Counted from the stretch's first letter, positions 17,025 through 26,171 are shown. The stretch is DNA of 64,000 bases from Lewinellaceae bacterium (GCA_020636375.1 JACJXZ010000003.1:680821-744820); one strand, 5' to 3'. Numbers and translations: made by a program. Notes: generated by a model not told the origin, from the sequence alone.

Positions 17025-17654
17025 ATGTCCCGGAATATCATCCTTATCTGTTGTATGCTGGCGTCTCTTTTTTCCTGCCAGAGCAATGTCGAGCGGGTAG
17101 AAGCGGAAGACAGCTACGGGTATGTTGAAAAGTACGAACGGAAGAAATCGGACTTTGCCCGGCACGGGAAATACGAGAAATTCACCGCCGGCGGATCGAA
17201 GGTTGAGGAAGCACATTTTACCAACGACACGCTGGACGGGCTGCGCATCCTGTATTATGAAAGCGGGGATACGGAAATTGTCGAGACCTATCGGATGGGT
17301 ATTTTTGAAGGCCCATACCGGTCTTATTACGACAATGGGCAGCTAAATACGGAAGGGCAGTATGAAGCCAATGCCATGTACGGCGAGTGGAAAAGCTACT
17401 ATCAGGGCGGCGAATTGAAGGAAGTGGTTACCTTTGCGGAGAATGCCGAGAACGGACCCTTCGTGGAGTATTATCAGAACGGCAACAAAAAGGCCGAGGG
17501 CACCTACCGGAACGGCGAAGAGAACGGCCTGCTGAAAAAATTCAGCCTGGCCGGCGAGCACATCCGCTCCATGAACTGCGAGGACGGTATCTGCCGGACC
17601 ATCTGGAAGGTGGATAATGCGGACGAGCTGGAGGCGGAAGCTGGACAGGATTAA
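17025..17654 (+). CDS. MORN-repeat (YwqK-like) lipoprotein
   Basis: The 209-residue product begins with a lipoprotein signal ending LFSC near residue 18. The body consists of about five MORN-type repeats of roughly 22 residues (GLRILYYESGD, GPYRSYYDNGQLNTEGQY, GEWKSYYQGGELKEVV, GPFVEYYQNGNKKAEGTY, GLLKKFSLAGE), the pattern annotated as YwqK-family antitoxin-like proteins in Bacteroidota. The repeats form an extended beta structure. No enzymatic function is evident, and the antitoxin label of the family should not be taken as a function here. It is followed by a repeat tract and porQ on the same strand. Confidence 0.82.
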   Translation: MSRNIILICCMLASLFSCQSNVERVEAEDSYGYVEKYERKKSDFARHGKYEKFTAGGSKVEEAHFTNDTLDGLRILYYESGDTEIVETYRMGIFEGPYRSYYDNGQLNTEGQYEANAMYGEWKSYYQGGELKEVVTFAENAENGPFVEYYQNGNKKAEGTYRNGEENGLLKKFSLAGEHIRSMNCEDGICRTIWKVDNADELEAEAGQD

Positions 17655-17713
17655 CGGAGGTAGACAGGATCGACAGGGTAGAGTAGACAGGATTGACAGG
17701 ATTAACAGGATAA
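17655..17713. repeat. AGACAGGAT tandem words
   Basis: Between the MORN gene and porQ the words GTAGACAGGAT, GACAGGGT, GTAGACAGGATT, GACAGGATT and AACAGGATA follow each other almost without gaps. This is the densest copy of a word also found at 16788-16970 and, as complement, in the 5022-5621 array. Confidence 0.7.
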
Positions 17714-17876
17714 ATAAACCTCAAATATGAATAGAAGGCTACGCTTTTGGTTAGATGGTGTTGCAGTTTTCCGGTATTCGGTATTTTTTCCCGGCCGAGG
17801 CACAAGAACGGGCGGTGTTCGGCGGTTCTGCGAAAAATCAGAAATCAAAAATCGAATATCAGAAATCAAAAACAAG

Positions 17877-18923
17877 TTGGCTTTTGCCATTCTGCTCCTG
17901 GCATTCGCTTCTCCCCACCCCGCCTCTGCCCAGATCGGCGGCATCAATACCTACGAATTCCTCAACCTCTCTCCCTCGGCGCGGGTGTCGGCCCTGGGTG
18001 GTAATTTGATCACCGTGCGCGACGACGACGCCAACCTGGCCCTGGCCAACCCTTCTCTGCTCAACGAAAGCATGCACCAGCAGCTGGCCTTCAGCCACAG
18101 CTTTCACGTGGCGGGCATCAGCCACGGCTATGCCAGTTATGCCCACCACTTCGGCAAGGCCGGCCTGACCGGCCATGGCGGCGTACAGTACATCAGCTAC
18201 GGCACGTTCGACCAGACCAACGAACTGGGGGAGCAACTGGGCACCTTCAAAGCTGCCGAATACGCCATCAACGTGGGCGCCAGCAAGCAGGTGTACGATC
18301 GCCTGGCCCTGGGCGCCAACCTGAAAGCCATTACCTCCCAACTGGAAGGCTACTCTTCCTTCGGCCTGGCCGCCGACCTGGCGGGCGTCTATTTCGATAC
18401 GTCGAGCAACTTCACCGCCACCGTCGTTTTCCGAAACATCGGCACCCAGCTGACTACCTATCAGGAGGACAATCCGGAGTCCCTGCCCTTCGAAATCCAA
18501 CTTGGCGTTTCCAAGCGCCTGCGCTACCTGCCCTTCCGCTTCTCCGTCATCTACCGCCACTTCAACCGCTGGAACATCCTCTACGACGACCCCAACGCCG
18601 AACCCTCCACGCTCTTTTTCGGCGAGGTGGACACCGAGCGCAGCCGCAGCAGCATCTGGTTCGACAATTTCGCCCGCCACTTTGTCTTCAATGGAGAGTT
18701 CCTGCTCGGCAAAAAGGATAACTTCCGCCTGCGCTTTGGGTATAACCACTTCATGCGCAAGGAGCTGTCGGTCGACAACTTCGGCAGCCTGGCGGGCTTC
18801 TCCTTCGGTGCCGGCATAAAGGTCAACCGGTTTCGGATCGACTATGGGTACTCGGCTTTCCACCTGGGGGGCGGGTTGAACCACTTTGGGGTGTCGACGA
18901 ATTTGCGGGAGTTTAAGCGCTGA
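17877..18923 (+). CDS. porQ: type IX secretion system protein PorQ
   Basis: The protein carries a signal peptide (LAFAILLLAFASPHPASAQ) and then the PorQ hallmark GGINTYEFLNLSPSARVSALGG, followed by a PorV/FadL-like outer-membrane beta-barrel rich in aromatic strands and ending in LREFKR. PorQ works with PorZ and PorU/PorV in attaching T9SS cargo at the cell surface; several cargo-type proteins lie in this window. The frame opens at an ATG at 17727, but residues before the signal peptide come from AT-rich filler (repeats of ATCAGAAATCAAAAATC). I therefore prefer the TTG at 17877, about 348 residues. The start is uncertain, the family assignment is not. Confidence 0.85.
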   Translation: MAFAILLLAFASPHPASAQIGGINTYEFLNLSPSARVSALGGNLITVRDDDANLALANPSLLNESMHQQLAFSHSFHVAGISHGYASYAHHFGKAGLTGHGGVQYISYGTFDQTNELGEQLGTFKAAEYAINVGASKQVYDRLALGANLKAITSQLEGYSSFGLAADLAGVYFDTSSNFTATVVFRNIGTQLTTYQEDNPESLPFEIQLGVSKRLRYLPFRFSVIYRHFNRWNILYDDPNAEPSTLFFGEVDTERSRSSIWFDNFARHFVFNGEFLLGKKDNFRLRFGYNHFMRKELSVDNFGSLAGFSFGAGIKVNRFRIDYGYSAFHLGGGLNHFGVSTNLREFKR

Positions 18924-18926
18924 TCT

Positions 18927-20468
18927 TCACTCCTGATAAAACCTCCGCCCCTCCTCCACTATCCCCCAAATGCTCAGCAACGTACACGGCAGCCTGGAAT
19001 ACGCCGGGTCATTGACGGGCGCCCACGCCAGCACCAGGCAGTCATCGCTCAGGCGGACGACACCTGAAGAAGCTTTCTGCAACTGTTCGAAGGCCGCCCG
19101 CTGGCAGGCATTGGCGTCAAAGTTGGGCTCGTCGGCCAGGGTGAACAGCAGGAGTGCGGCAATGGCCAGCCCGAAGTACCAGGGCCAGGGGTCTTTTTTG
19201 ATTTGGGATGGGTGGCCAGTCTCTACGAGCCGGCTAAAATTTTTAATTTTCGATGTCCACCTTCTTTTAACCGCCGGAGCCATGGCGAAGGAGGCCCACT
19301 TCGACCTTCCGGCCAGCATCAGCAGCGTAGCTGACAGCCCCCAGAAATAAAACAAAGCCAGCAGGATGGGTAGGATCGTATCCCGCCGGATGATCAAGGC
19401 CCGGTAATCCCGGTAGCCGCCCAGGGGGAGCAGCAGGATGTAGATGAGGCTGAACAGGCCGATCCATCGGAGAATGCGCAGGGCTTGCCGCGCCTGCTCA
19501 TTTTTTACTTTGTAATGCAGCAACAGCGCGTTGGCCAGTACCATCAGCAGCAAAACAGACGGGCCCGGCTTTCGGGTAAACTGGTGGAAAAGCCCCTCCG
19601 GCAGTTTGGCGTACCGCCCGAACAGGCCCAAAGCGTCGTTCTGTTCAATGTTGAAAGTGCCGACATAGAGGGAATAAAGGCAGAGCAGATTCAACATGGC
19701 CATGGAAGCCCAATAACCAGCGGGAAGCAGCCGGTAAAAGCCGGCCAGGGTTTCTTTTTCATTCTTTACGAAAAAGCGATGGCCCCAGTGAAGCCCCGCC
19801 AGTAAGGACAACACCAGCACGATGCCCGGCGCCAGCGGCCCGGTAAACGGCAGCACCACGGCCAGGGCAAAGCCCCCGAGCCGGCCGCCCCACCCCAGGG
19901 AGACGGGCCGCTCCCGGACAAACGCCAGATAGGCCGGATAGTAGTACAGCAACAGCAAAATGGCCGGAAAGGCGTAAAAGCAGGCATACGTGGGAGCGCC
20001 CTCCACCACGGCCATCAGGTTGGCGTAATAGCCTGCCGACTGCAACAGGGGCGCCACCAGGATGGCGGGGAGCAGCCAGCTGCGGAAGGGAAGCGACAGA
20101 AACCTTCCGATGTAAAGCACCAGCAGCCCGAGCAGCGCAGCGTGGAAGGCCGTCTTCAGTACCGCTGCCGAAAGGTAAGCGCTGTCGATTGGGCTGGCCA
20201 CCCATTGCAGCAGCAAGGGAGCATTCCGGAAATAATGGTACATCCCCCAGTGGATAAAAAAGCGGTTGACCCCCGCGTAGGCAGTATCCTGCCGGATGGC
20301 CTTCCAGCCGAAGGGGCTGCTCATCACGGCTTCGTACTTCTCCGAGGGCACGACGATCGGCGCCAGGTCGCCGTCGAGCGGCAAGGCGTATTGTTGCAGG
20401 AAGGTGTACCCCAGGTCGAGGACCAGCAGGAAAAGCAGGGATGCATAAAGTACCTTATTGCTCAGCAT
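18927..20468 (-). CDS. polytopic membrane protein of unknown function
   Basis: The product is 513 residues with about ten hydrophobic segments (VLYASLLFLLVLDLGYTFLQ at the N-terminus, TAFHAALLGLLVLYIGRFLSL, LLLLYYYPAYLAFV, ALAVVLPFTGPLAPGIVLVL and others). A soluble C-terminal tail of about 70 residues contains FDANACQRAAFEQLQ. I do not recognise the family. The overall look, with a large loop after the first helix and long hydrophobic bundles, recalls membrane glycosyltransferase-like or flippase-like proteins, but no catalytic motif is visible. The ATG at 20468 is chosen; a TTG ten codons upstream also opens the frame. It converges on porQ with only 3 bp between the stops. Confidence 0.78.
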   Translation of the reverse strand: MLSNKVLYASLLFLLVLDLGYTFLQQYALPLDGDLAPIVVPSEKYEAVMSSPFGWKAIRQDTAYAGVNRFFIHWGMYHYFRNAPLLLQWVASPIDSAYLSAAVLKTAFHAALLGLLVLYIGRFLSLPFRSWLLPAILVAPLLQSAGYYANLMAVVEGAPTYACFYAFPAILLLLYYYPAYLAFVRERPVSLGWGGRLGGFALAVVLPFTGPLAPGIVLVLSLLAGLHWGHRFFVKNEKETLAGFYRLLPAGYWASMAMLNLLCLYSLYVGTFNIEQNDALGLFGRYAKLPEGLFHQFTRKPGPSVLLLMVLANALLLHYKVKNEQARQALRILRWIGLFSLIYILLLPLGGYRDYRALIIRRDTILPILLALFYFWGLSATLLMLAGRSKWASFAMAPAVKRRWTSKIKNFSRLVETGHPSQIKKDPWPWYFGLAIAALLLFTLADEPNFDANACQRAAFEQLQKASSGVVRLSDDCLVLAWAPVNDPAYSRLPCTLLSIWGIVEEGRRFYQE

Positions 20469-20697
20469 ATAGCGTCCGGCTTCTCGATAGGGCGTCAATA
20501 TAGAAATTAAAAGTGATTTCCGGCATTTCCCTTTGCCGACAGCTGACCATGTTCAAAAAACGCAGCGCTTAACAGAAATGACAGTGCTGCTTCTCGCCGG
20601 AAAAACTTTCTCTTTTCAAAATTCCTTTCCCATCCCAAAAACATCTAATTTTGCAGCCTTTTAAAGAACTTTTCCGACGGCTATGCCGTAGTATTGC

Positions 20698-20757
20698 CAC
20701 AGAGCGGGCCGCTGAAAACGGCATGTTTCCGTTGAGCTTTCAGCGGGCCGCTCTGTG
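20698..20757 (+). promoter_or_regulatory. hairpin in the thrS leader
   Basis: Arms 20698-20717 and 20738-20757 (CACAGAGCGGGCCGCTGAAA against TTTCAGCGGGCCGCTCTGTG) pair over 20 bases with one G-G mismatch. The loop holds a small inner stem (ACGG/CCGT). The thrS ATG follows 13 bases later, after an A-rich spacer and without a T run, so this is not a terminator for the plus strand. A translational control role is possible but unproven. Confidence 0.6.
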
Positions 20758-20770
20758 AAAAAAAACAACA

Positions 20771-22699
20771 ATGATCAACATCACTTTCCCCGACGGCCAG
20801 AAACGCCAGTACGAAAAAGGCTCGACGGCGCTCGACATCGCCCGGTCCATCAGCCACGGGCTGGCCCAAAAAGTCATTTCCGCAAAGGTGAACGGAGAGG
20901 TGTGGGAAGCCACCCGCCCCATTGAGCACGACGCCCGCCTGCAACTGCTTACCTGGGACGACAAGGACGGGAAGATGACCTTCTGGCACTCTTCCGCCCA
21001 CCTCATGGCCGAAGCTCTGGAGGCTATCTACCCGGGCGTCAAATTCGGCACCGGCCCGGCGACGGAAAGTGGGTTCTACTACGATGTCGACCCGGGCGAT
21101 CACGTCATCTCTTCCGACGATTTCCCGAAGATCGAACAGAAGATGATCGAACTGGCCCGCCAGAAAAACGAATACGTCCGCAAGCCCATCAGCCTGGAAG
21201 AGGCCGTCGGGTTCTTCAAAGAGAAGGGCGACGAATACAAGCTCGAACTGCTCGAAAAGCGCAAGGAAGAGGCCGCCGATATCACCCTTTACCAGCAGGG
21301 CAACTTCATTGACCTCTGCCGCGGCCCGCACGTGCCCGACACCAGCTACATCAAGGCGGTGAAGCTGACCAACGTGGCCGGCGCCTACTGGCAGGGCGAC
21401 GAGAACCGCCAGCAGATGACCCGCGTGTACGGCATCTCCTTCCCCAAGCAAAAGGAACTCGACGAGTACCTCGTCATGATCGAGGAGGCCAGGAAGCGCG
21501 ACCACCGCAAGCTGGGTGCCGAGCTGGAGCTGTTCATGTTTTCCGAACGCGTCGGTGCCGGGCTGCCCATCTGGCTGCCCAAGGGCAACCAACTGCGCGA
21601 CCGCCTGATGAACTTCCTGCGCCAGGAACAGGAAAAGCGGGGCTATCAACTGGTGATTACGCCCCACATCGGCAAAAAAGACCTGTACGTCACCTCCGGC
21701 CACTGGGAGAAATATGGCAAAGACAGCTTCCGTCCGATGACTACCCCTCGGGAGGGGGAGGAGTTCATGCTCAAGCCGATGAACTGCCCGCACCACTGCG
21801 AAATCTACGCCCACCGGCCGCATTCCTATAAGGACCTGCCTTTGCGCATTGCCGAGTTCGGCACCGTCTATCGCTACGAGCAGAGCGGCGAGCTGCACGG
21901 CCTGTCGCGCGTGCGGGGCTTCACGCAGGACGATGCCCACATCTTCTGTACCCCCGAGCAGGTCAAGGAAGAATTCCTCAACGTGCTGGACCTCACCAAG
22001 GTCGTGCTCTCCAAAATGGGCTTCGAGAACTTTACCGCCCAGATTTCCCTGCGCGACCCGGAGACGCCGGAAAAATACCTTGGTACTGATGAGCACTGGA
22101 ACAGTGCCGAGAGCGCCATCATCGAGGCCGTTAAGGAAGTGGGGCTGAAGACCACCACCGAGCTGGGTGAGGCCGCCTTCTACGGCCCCAAGCTCGACTT
22201 TATGGTCAAGGACGCCCTGGGGCGTTCCTGGCAGCTGGGCACCATTCAGGTGGATTACAATCTGCCCGACCGCTTCCAGCTCGAATACATCGGCGCCGAC
22301 AACCAGCCGCACCGGCCGGTGATGATCCACCGTGCTCCCTTTGGCTCCATGGAGCGCTTTATCAGCATCCTGATCGAACACACCGGCGGGAAGTTCCCCC
22401 TTTGGCTGGCGCCCGACCAGTTCGCCGTGCTGCCCATCAGCGACCGCTTCAATGATTACGCGGCCGGGGTGGAAAAGCAGCTGGGCCTCTTCGACATCCG
22501 GGGTTACGTGGACAGCCGCAGCGAAAAGATCGGCCGCAAAATCCGCGATACGGAACTGAAAAAAGTGCCGTTCATGCTCATCGTCGGGGAAAAGGAAGAG
22601 GAAAATCAAACGGTTTCGGTACGCCGGCAGGGCGAGGGAGATGTTGGAACTATGACGGTATCCGAATTCGCCGAATACTTCCAGGGGCAGTTGGACTGA
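20771..22699 (+). CDS. thrS: threonine--tRNA ligase
   Basis: The 642-residue product has the full ThrRS layout. A TGS domain (MINITFPDGQKRQYEKGSTA) is followed by the editing domain with HSSAHLMAEAL near 76, the class II catalytic core with KPMNCPHHCEIY (zinc Cys), motif 2 RYEQSGELHGLSRVRGFTQD and motif 3 HRAPFGSMERFI, and the anticodon-binding domain from PLWLAPDQFAVLPISD. It charges tRNA-Thr in the cytoplasm. The length is normal. The start ATG is preceded by an A-rich, SD-less spacer and by a large hairpin. In many bacteria infC-rpmI-rplT follow; here they do not, and a strong hairpin closes the gene. Confidence 0.98.
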   Translation: MINITFPDGQKRQYEKGSTALDIARSISHGLAQKVISAKVNGEVWEATRPIEHDARLQLLTWDDKDGKMTFWHSSAHLMAEALEAIYPGVKFGTGPATESGFYYDVDPGDHVISSDDFPKIEQKMIELARQKNEYVRKPISLEEAVGFFKEKGDEYKLELLEKRKEEAADITLYQQGNFIDLCRGPHVPDTSYIKAVKLTNVAGAYWQGDENRQQMTRVYGISFPKQKELDEYLVMIEEARKRDHRKLGAELELFMFSERVGAGLPIWLPKGNQLRDRLMNFLRQEQEKRGYQLVITPHIGKKDLYVTSGHWEKYGKDSFRPMTTPREGEEFMLKPMNCPHHCEIYAHRPHSYKDLPLRIAEFGTVYRYEQSGELHGLSRVRGFTQDDAHIFCTPEQVKEEFLNVLDLTKVVLSKMGFENFTAQISLRDPETPEKYLGTDEHWNSAESAIIEAVKEVGLKTTTELGEAAFYGPKLDFMVKDALGRSWQLGTIQVDYNLPDRFQLEYIGADNQPHRPVMIHRAPFGSMERFISILIEHTGGKFPLWLAPDQFAVLPISDRFNDYAAGVEKQLGLFDIRGYVDSRSEKIGRKIRDTELKKVPFMLIVGEKEEENQTVSVRRQGEGDVGTMTVSEFAEYFQGQLD

Positions 22700-22705
22700 C
22701 CCGGG

Positions 22706-22777
22706 CCGGCAAAGATTGTCGCGGCAAAAATCCTCATACGCGACAATTTTTGCCGGACGATAAACTAAACTTATCGT
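22706..22777 (+). terminator. double hairpin after thrS
   Basis: An 18-bp stem (22706-22723 with 22739-22756, one G-U pair) is followed at once by a 7-bp stem ACGATAA/TTATCGT (22757-22763 with 22771-22777) and then a T-rich stretch CAGATTTTAGAGTTT. It probably ends the thrS transcript. Confidence 0.65.
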
Positions 22778-22922
22778 CAGATTTTAGAGTTTAGTATAAA
22801 ATTCATGTTAAACTTTTTTTAAAGTGTTAACGTGCGCCTTGTATTGTTGAAATTATCTATGTATTTTGCTCGTGCATAGCATCTTTGTCAAATAAGAATA
22901 GTCCTTACAAAACTCCGGTTAT

Positions 22923-23267
22923 ATGAAGCAAGCTTTACTCTTTCTGTTTTTCTTCGCGTTCAGCCTCTCTGTCGCCTGGTCTCAAACGAGTTTCAGTGAA
23001 CGTCTGGCCCTCAAACCAATGAACAACAAAGAAAAAGTCGACCTGCAGATTTTCCCCAACCCTGCAACAGATTACATCAGCGTCACCAAGAATGAAGTGG
23101 TAAGAGAAGTAACGGTCTTCAACCTCGTCGGCCGGCAGATGAAGCACTTCGATGCCGTCGACGGCGAAAAATACTACGTCGGCGACCTGCCGCGGGGCAT
23201 GTACCTCGTTCAACTACTCGATGACGACAGCCAGATTATTACTACGCAGCGGGTAAACAAGCGGTGA
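22923..23267 (+). CDS. small secreted protein with T9SS C-terminal sorting domain
   Basis: The product is 114 residues. A signal peptide (LLFLFFFAFSLSVAWSQ) is followed by a short spacer, and residues 40-114 form a type A T9SS sorting domain: LQIFPNPATDYISVT, VREVTVFNLVGRQMKHFDAV and the final LPRGMYLVQLLDDDSQIITT-type strand. The protein is therefore almost nothing but an export tag, with about 15 residues of mature cargo. It may be a minimal carrier or the remnant of a larger secreted protein. The AT-rich upstream region has no clear ribosome site. It converges on the lpxD-like gene. Confidence 0.85.
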   Translation: MKQALLFLFFFAFSLSVAWSQTSFSERLALKPMNNKEKVDLQIFPNPATDYISVTKNEVVREVTVFNLVGRQMKHFDAVDGEKYYVGDLPRGMYLVQLLDDDSQIITTQRVNKR

Positions 23268-23280
23268 CGTTGCCGCTCTT

Positions 23281-24216
23281 TTATTTTTCATAATAGTTGG
23301 CGAAAAAAGTAGGCAGGTGCCTCAGCGCCGCCAGCTCCTTGTACATCGTCCTGGCCTCATTGGCCGGATAACCAAAGTAAGACTTTCCCTCTTCCAGGCT
23401 CTTTGAGACGCCTGACTTGGCGTGTATCATCACTTTGTCGCCGATCCGGACATTGTGGGAGATTCCGGCCTGCCCGTAGATGACGACGTCATTTCCGATG
23501 ACGGTATTCCCCCCGATGCCTACCTGCGCTGCGAACAAACAGTTCTTTCCAACCACTACATCGTGGCCGATATGCACCTGGCAGTCAATTTTGGTGCCTG
23601 CCCCGATAATGGTGTCTCCCGATACGCCCTTGTTGATGGTGCAGCCGGCACCGATCCGGACATTGTCTTCGATGATCACCCGGCCGCCGGAACGCCAGGG
23701 CTGGTACCCTTCCTCGGTGCGTTTGAAGTAAAAAGCATCGGTCCCGATGGCAGAACCCGACTGGATGACTACACTTTCGCCGATGACGACATGCTCGGCA
23801 ATCGTCACATTGGCCTGTATATACGTATTGGCGCCGATCTTTGCGTGGTGGCCGATCACGACGTTGGGCTCGATGACGGCACTGGGATGGATTTCTGCCG
23901 TATCGCTGACAGCGGCGGTCAACGGCAGGAAGGGGCGGTGTTCCAGCACAATGCCATTATAGGCTTCGAACGGATTGTCGCACAACAGGAGCGCTTTCCC
24001 TTTCGGGCATTTCACCTTTTCGTTGATGATGATGATGGAGGCATCCGACCGGAGGGATTTATCGAAATACTTTTTCACATCCACGAAGGTGATGTCTCCT
24101 TTGCGCACCTGATGAATCTCATTGATGCCGGTGGCCAGCAGGCTGTCATCGCCAATGATCCGGGCGCCGATCTTTTCGGCTATTTCTTTGACTGGTACAG
24201 GGTTCGGGAACTGCAT
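23281..24216 (-). CDS. lpxD: LpxD-like UDP-3-O-acylglucosamine N-acyltransferase
   Basis: The 311-residue protein has an N-terminal LpxD-like domain (VKEIAEKIGARIIGDDSLLA, GDITFVDVKKYFDKSL). A left-handed parallel beta helix of hexapeptide repeats follows (IHPSAVIEPNVVIGHHAKIG, NTYIQANVTIAEHVVIG and more). CQVHIGHDVVVG contains the His that corresponds to the catalytic base of LpxD. LpxD adds the second 3-hydroxyacyl chain in lipid A synthesis. The protein is somewhat shorter than typical LpxD (about 340). Bacteroidota often carry a second shorter paralog, so this may be that copy rather than the housekeeping enzyme. The start ATG is at 24216. Confidence 0.78.
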   Translation of the reverse strand: MQFPNPVPVKEIAEKIGARIIGDDSLLATGINEIHQVRKGDITFVDVKKYFDKSLRSDASIIIINEKVKCPKGKALLLCDNPFEAYNGIVLEHRPFLPLTAAVSDTAEIHPSAVIEPNVVIGHHAKIGANTYIQANVTIAEHVVIGESVVIQSGSAIGTDAFYFKRTEEGYQPWRSGGRVIIEDNVRIGAGCTINKGVSGDTIIGAGTKIDCQVHIGHDVVVGKNCLFAAQVGIGGNTVIGNDVVIYGQAGISHNVRIGDKVMIHAKSGVSKSLEEGKSYFGYPANEARTMYKELAALRHLPTFFANYYEK

Positions 24217-24324
24217 TCCGGGCAAATTTTGATAATCAGCCCCAAAGGTAGAGCTTTGAGCCGTTTCCCGGAATAAAATGCCCTTTGAATTACTAACTTA
24301 CCCGTCAGAAAAACCCAGGCCATT

Positions 24325-24522
24325 ATGCCTACAGGGATCGTCCAGTTTTTTCTGGAACATAAAGGATATGGCTACATTCGCGTGCCGGAAACCCGCGAGG
24401 AGTTCTACGTTCACCGGCGTCAGCTGAAGGCACCGGTGAAACGGGGAGACCGGGTGCGTTTTGTCGTCAGGGGAGACAAACACGGGCTATTCGCTGCGGA
24501 AGTGGAGCGGACGGGTTATTAA
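24325..24522 (+). CDS. cold-shock-domain-like protein
   Basis: The 65-residue product MPTGIVQFFLEHKGYGYIRV has the five-strand cold-shock layout: RNP1-like KGYGYI (usually KGFGFI), RNP2-like FYVHRRQL (usually VFVHFS), then VKRGDRVRFVVRGDKHGLFAAEV. It probably binds single-stranded RNA or DNA. The motifs deviate enough that it is a divergent member. It starts 108 bp from the divergent lpxD-like start and converges on the amidase. Confidence 0.75.
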   Translation: MPTGIVQFFLEHKGYGYIRVPETREEFYVHRRQLKAPVKRGDRVRFVVRGDKHGLFAAEVERTGY

Positions 24523-24578
24523 CGCTGTTAGCGTGCAAAAGAACGAGTCTAAATGGAGTACTTATTATTCTCCGGCCC

Positions 24579-26171
24579 CTAAATATCTACGTCCAGCCCG
24601 TCTTCCCCATATTTTTCAATATCCTGGTCTCCGTAGTCCAGCCCCTGGAGTTGTTCCAGGACCTCCTCTTCCGAAACGACCCTGGTGATGGAAAAGACAG
24701 ACTTTGACCTCGGCCCCTGCGGCAGGGAGGGCATGAAGCTGCCGGTGACGCCGCTGACCACCTGTTCCCAGTCGAAGGCCTGCTCGGGGAGATCCCACTT
24801 GCCGGAAGAACGGAAGTTGGTATGGCAGCAGATGCCGCGGAAGGCCCTGGCCTCATCGTGGCTCGAAAAAGTGTCCTGGCGTTTGCCTTTGGGCAGGAAG
24901 TTGGGTTCGAGGGCCAGTGTTTTGGTCAGGTACCGCAGCAGTATGATGATGCTTTCGTACTGGTGGGGCGTGATCTTAGCGAAATAGAGCGCCCCCCGGA
25001 AAGGTTGGCTGAGCTTGACGTAGGCCTCCGCCTGGTCCAGGGAACAATACCAGTGGCCGTGGTCCCATGTGACGAGGTTGCCGCTACCGTCTTCTTTGAG
25101 CGGCCCCCAGTTGGAAATTTCAATGCCGACCGAGCTGGCGCTCATCGAAGTATTGCCCCCCACAGAGCCGCTGCCGAGATGATAAGCCCAGGCTTTTACG
25201 GAATCGAACAGCTTGTAAACGGCACCGTCGCGGCCGATCAGAAAGGCCGTTGAGATTTCCTTATCCTTTCTGGTCAGGGCCCAGAAGTCGCCGGAAATCT
25301 GGCCGGCAGTGAAGTGCAGGACGATCTTGTCTTTGCGGCGGTTGTTGGGGTGGCCTTCCGGGAAGTAATAACTGGCGTCGCCGTCCTTTTTAGTGACCTG
25401 CAGGAATTCCAGTTTGAATTCATCGCCGGGAATTTCGTGGGCCAGCAATTCAAAATTGTATTTCCCGCCGAGTTCGTCCTGAATGGCCAGGGTGTCCCTC
25501 CTGGAGGCGGGGAATAGTTTTTCGAATTCGCTTTGGCCTCTGCGCCGCCCTTCTGCCGATGCGGCGGCGGGGATGGCTTCGGCCTTCCTCCAGCCTTCAC
25601 CCAGGAATGGAGTATGTTTTTCCAGGATTTTCCGGGCCAGGCCGGCGGTTACCCTGGTGCCGTCGGCGGGCAGGCCTTCCTGCTCTGCCAGGGATTTTAC
25701 GGCAGCGGTGGTCGCTCCGCCGTAGTCGCCGTCGGCGCCAAACTTTTCCCACTGGAGTTGCGCCCCGAAGCCGAGGGCACGGAGCAGGTGCTGGAGGGCA
25801 ACAATGGCGCTTTTATGAACGGAACCGCGTGCCATAACGATTTCCACATTGCCTTTATCCAAAGCGCTTTGCAGCTCGCGCAACCCATCCACCATTTCGT
25901 GCCGTTTGACGATGGCTGCCGCCAGCTCGGGGCTGACCGATTCGCCGTCGGAATCTATCCCGTTCCTTTCAGCAAAGGCCTTCACTGCAGCGGAAGTGGC
26001 GCCGCCGTAATCACCGTCGGCGCCGAACCTTTCCCAACTTATTTCCCTGCCAAATCCCAATTCATACAGGGATTGTTGCAGGGCCTTTACCTCTTGTTTA
26101 TGGGCAGAATTCTTTTTTAATACCTCGGCAACCGTATTTTTTTCGATCAGGGTTTCAACGGTGGATTTCAT
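24579..26171 (-). CDS. leaderless N-acetylmuramoyl-L-alanine amidase with two peptidoglycan-binding repeats
   Basis: The protein has 530 residues. Two similar modules, LGFGREISWERFGADGDYGG and LGFGAQLQWEKFGADGDYGG followed by AT-AAVK, lie near 37-70 and 130-165 and match peptidoglycan-binding domain repeats. An amidase_2 domain follows: KIVLHFTAGQISGDFW (first zinc His near 278), STAFLIGRDGAVYKLFD, WAYHLGSGS, VGIEISNWGPL, and CCHTNFRSSGKWDLP carrying the second His and the Asp ligand. It should cleave the bond between MurNAc and the stem peptide. There is no signal peptide, so it would need a dedicated export route or cell lysis to reach its substrate. It is the last gene of the regulator, caspase and amidase group, 91 bp after the caspase stop. 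Confidence 0.88.
   Translation of the reverse strand: MKSTVETLIEKNTVAEVLKKNSAHKQEVKALQQSLYELGFGREISWERFGADGDYGGATSAAVKAFAERNGIDSDGESVSPELAAAIVKRHEMVDGLRELQSALDKGNVEIVMARGSVHKSAIVALQHLLRALGFGAQLQWEKFGADGDYGGATTAAVKSLAEQEGLPADGTRVTAGLARKILEKHTPFLGEGWRKAEAIPAAASAEGRRRGQSEFEKLFPASRRDTLAIQDELGGKYNFELLAHEIPGDEFKLEFLQVTKKDGDASYYFPEGHPNNRRKDKIVLHFTAGQISGDFWALTRKDKEISTAFLIGRDGAVYKLFDSVKAWAYHLGSGSVGGNTSMSASSVGIEISNWGPLKEDGSGNLVTWDHGHWYCSLDQAEAYVKLSQPFRGALYFAKITPHQYESIIILLRYLTKTLALEPNFLPKGKRQDTFSSHDEARAFRGICCHTNFRSSGKWDLPEQAFDWEQVVSGVTGSFMPSLPQGPRSKSVFSITRVVSEEEVLEQLQGLDYGDQDIEKYGEDGLDVDI

Noticed and set aside
20698..20757. Hairpin before thrS as an intrinsic terminator
   Set aside because: The tail on the plus strand is A-rich, not T-rich, and no T run follows on the minus strand either.
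20681..22609. Minus-strand frame of 642 codons opposite thrS
   Set aside because: Antisense shadow of thrS, which is certain.
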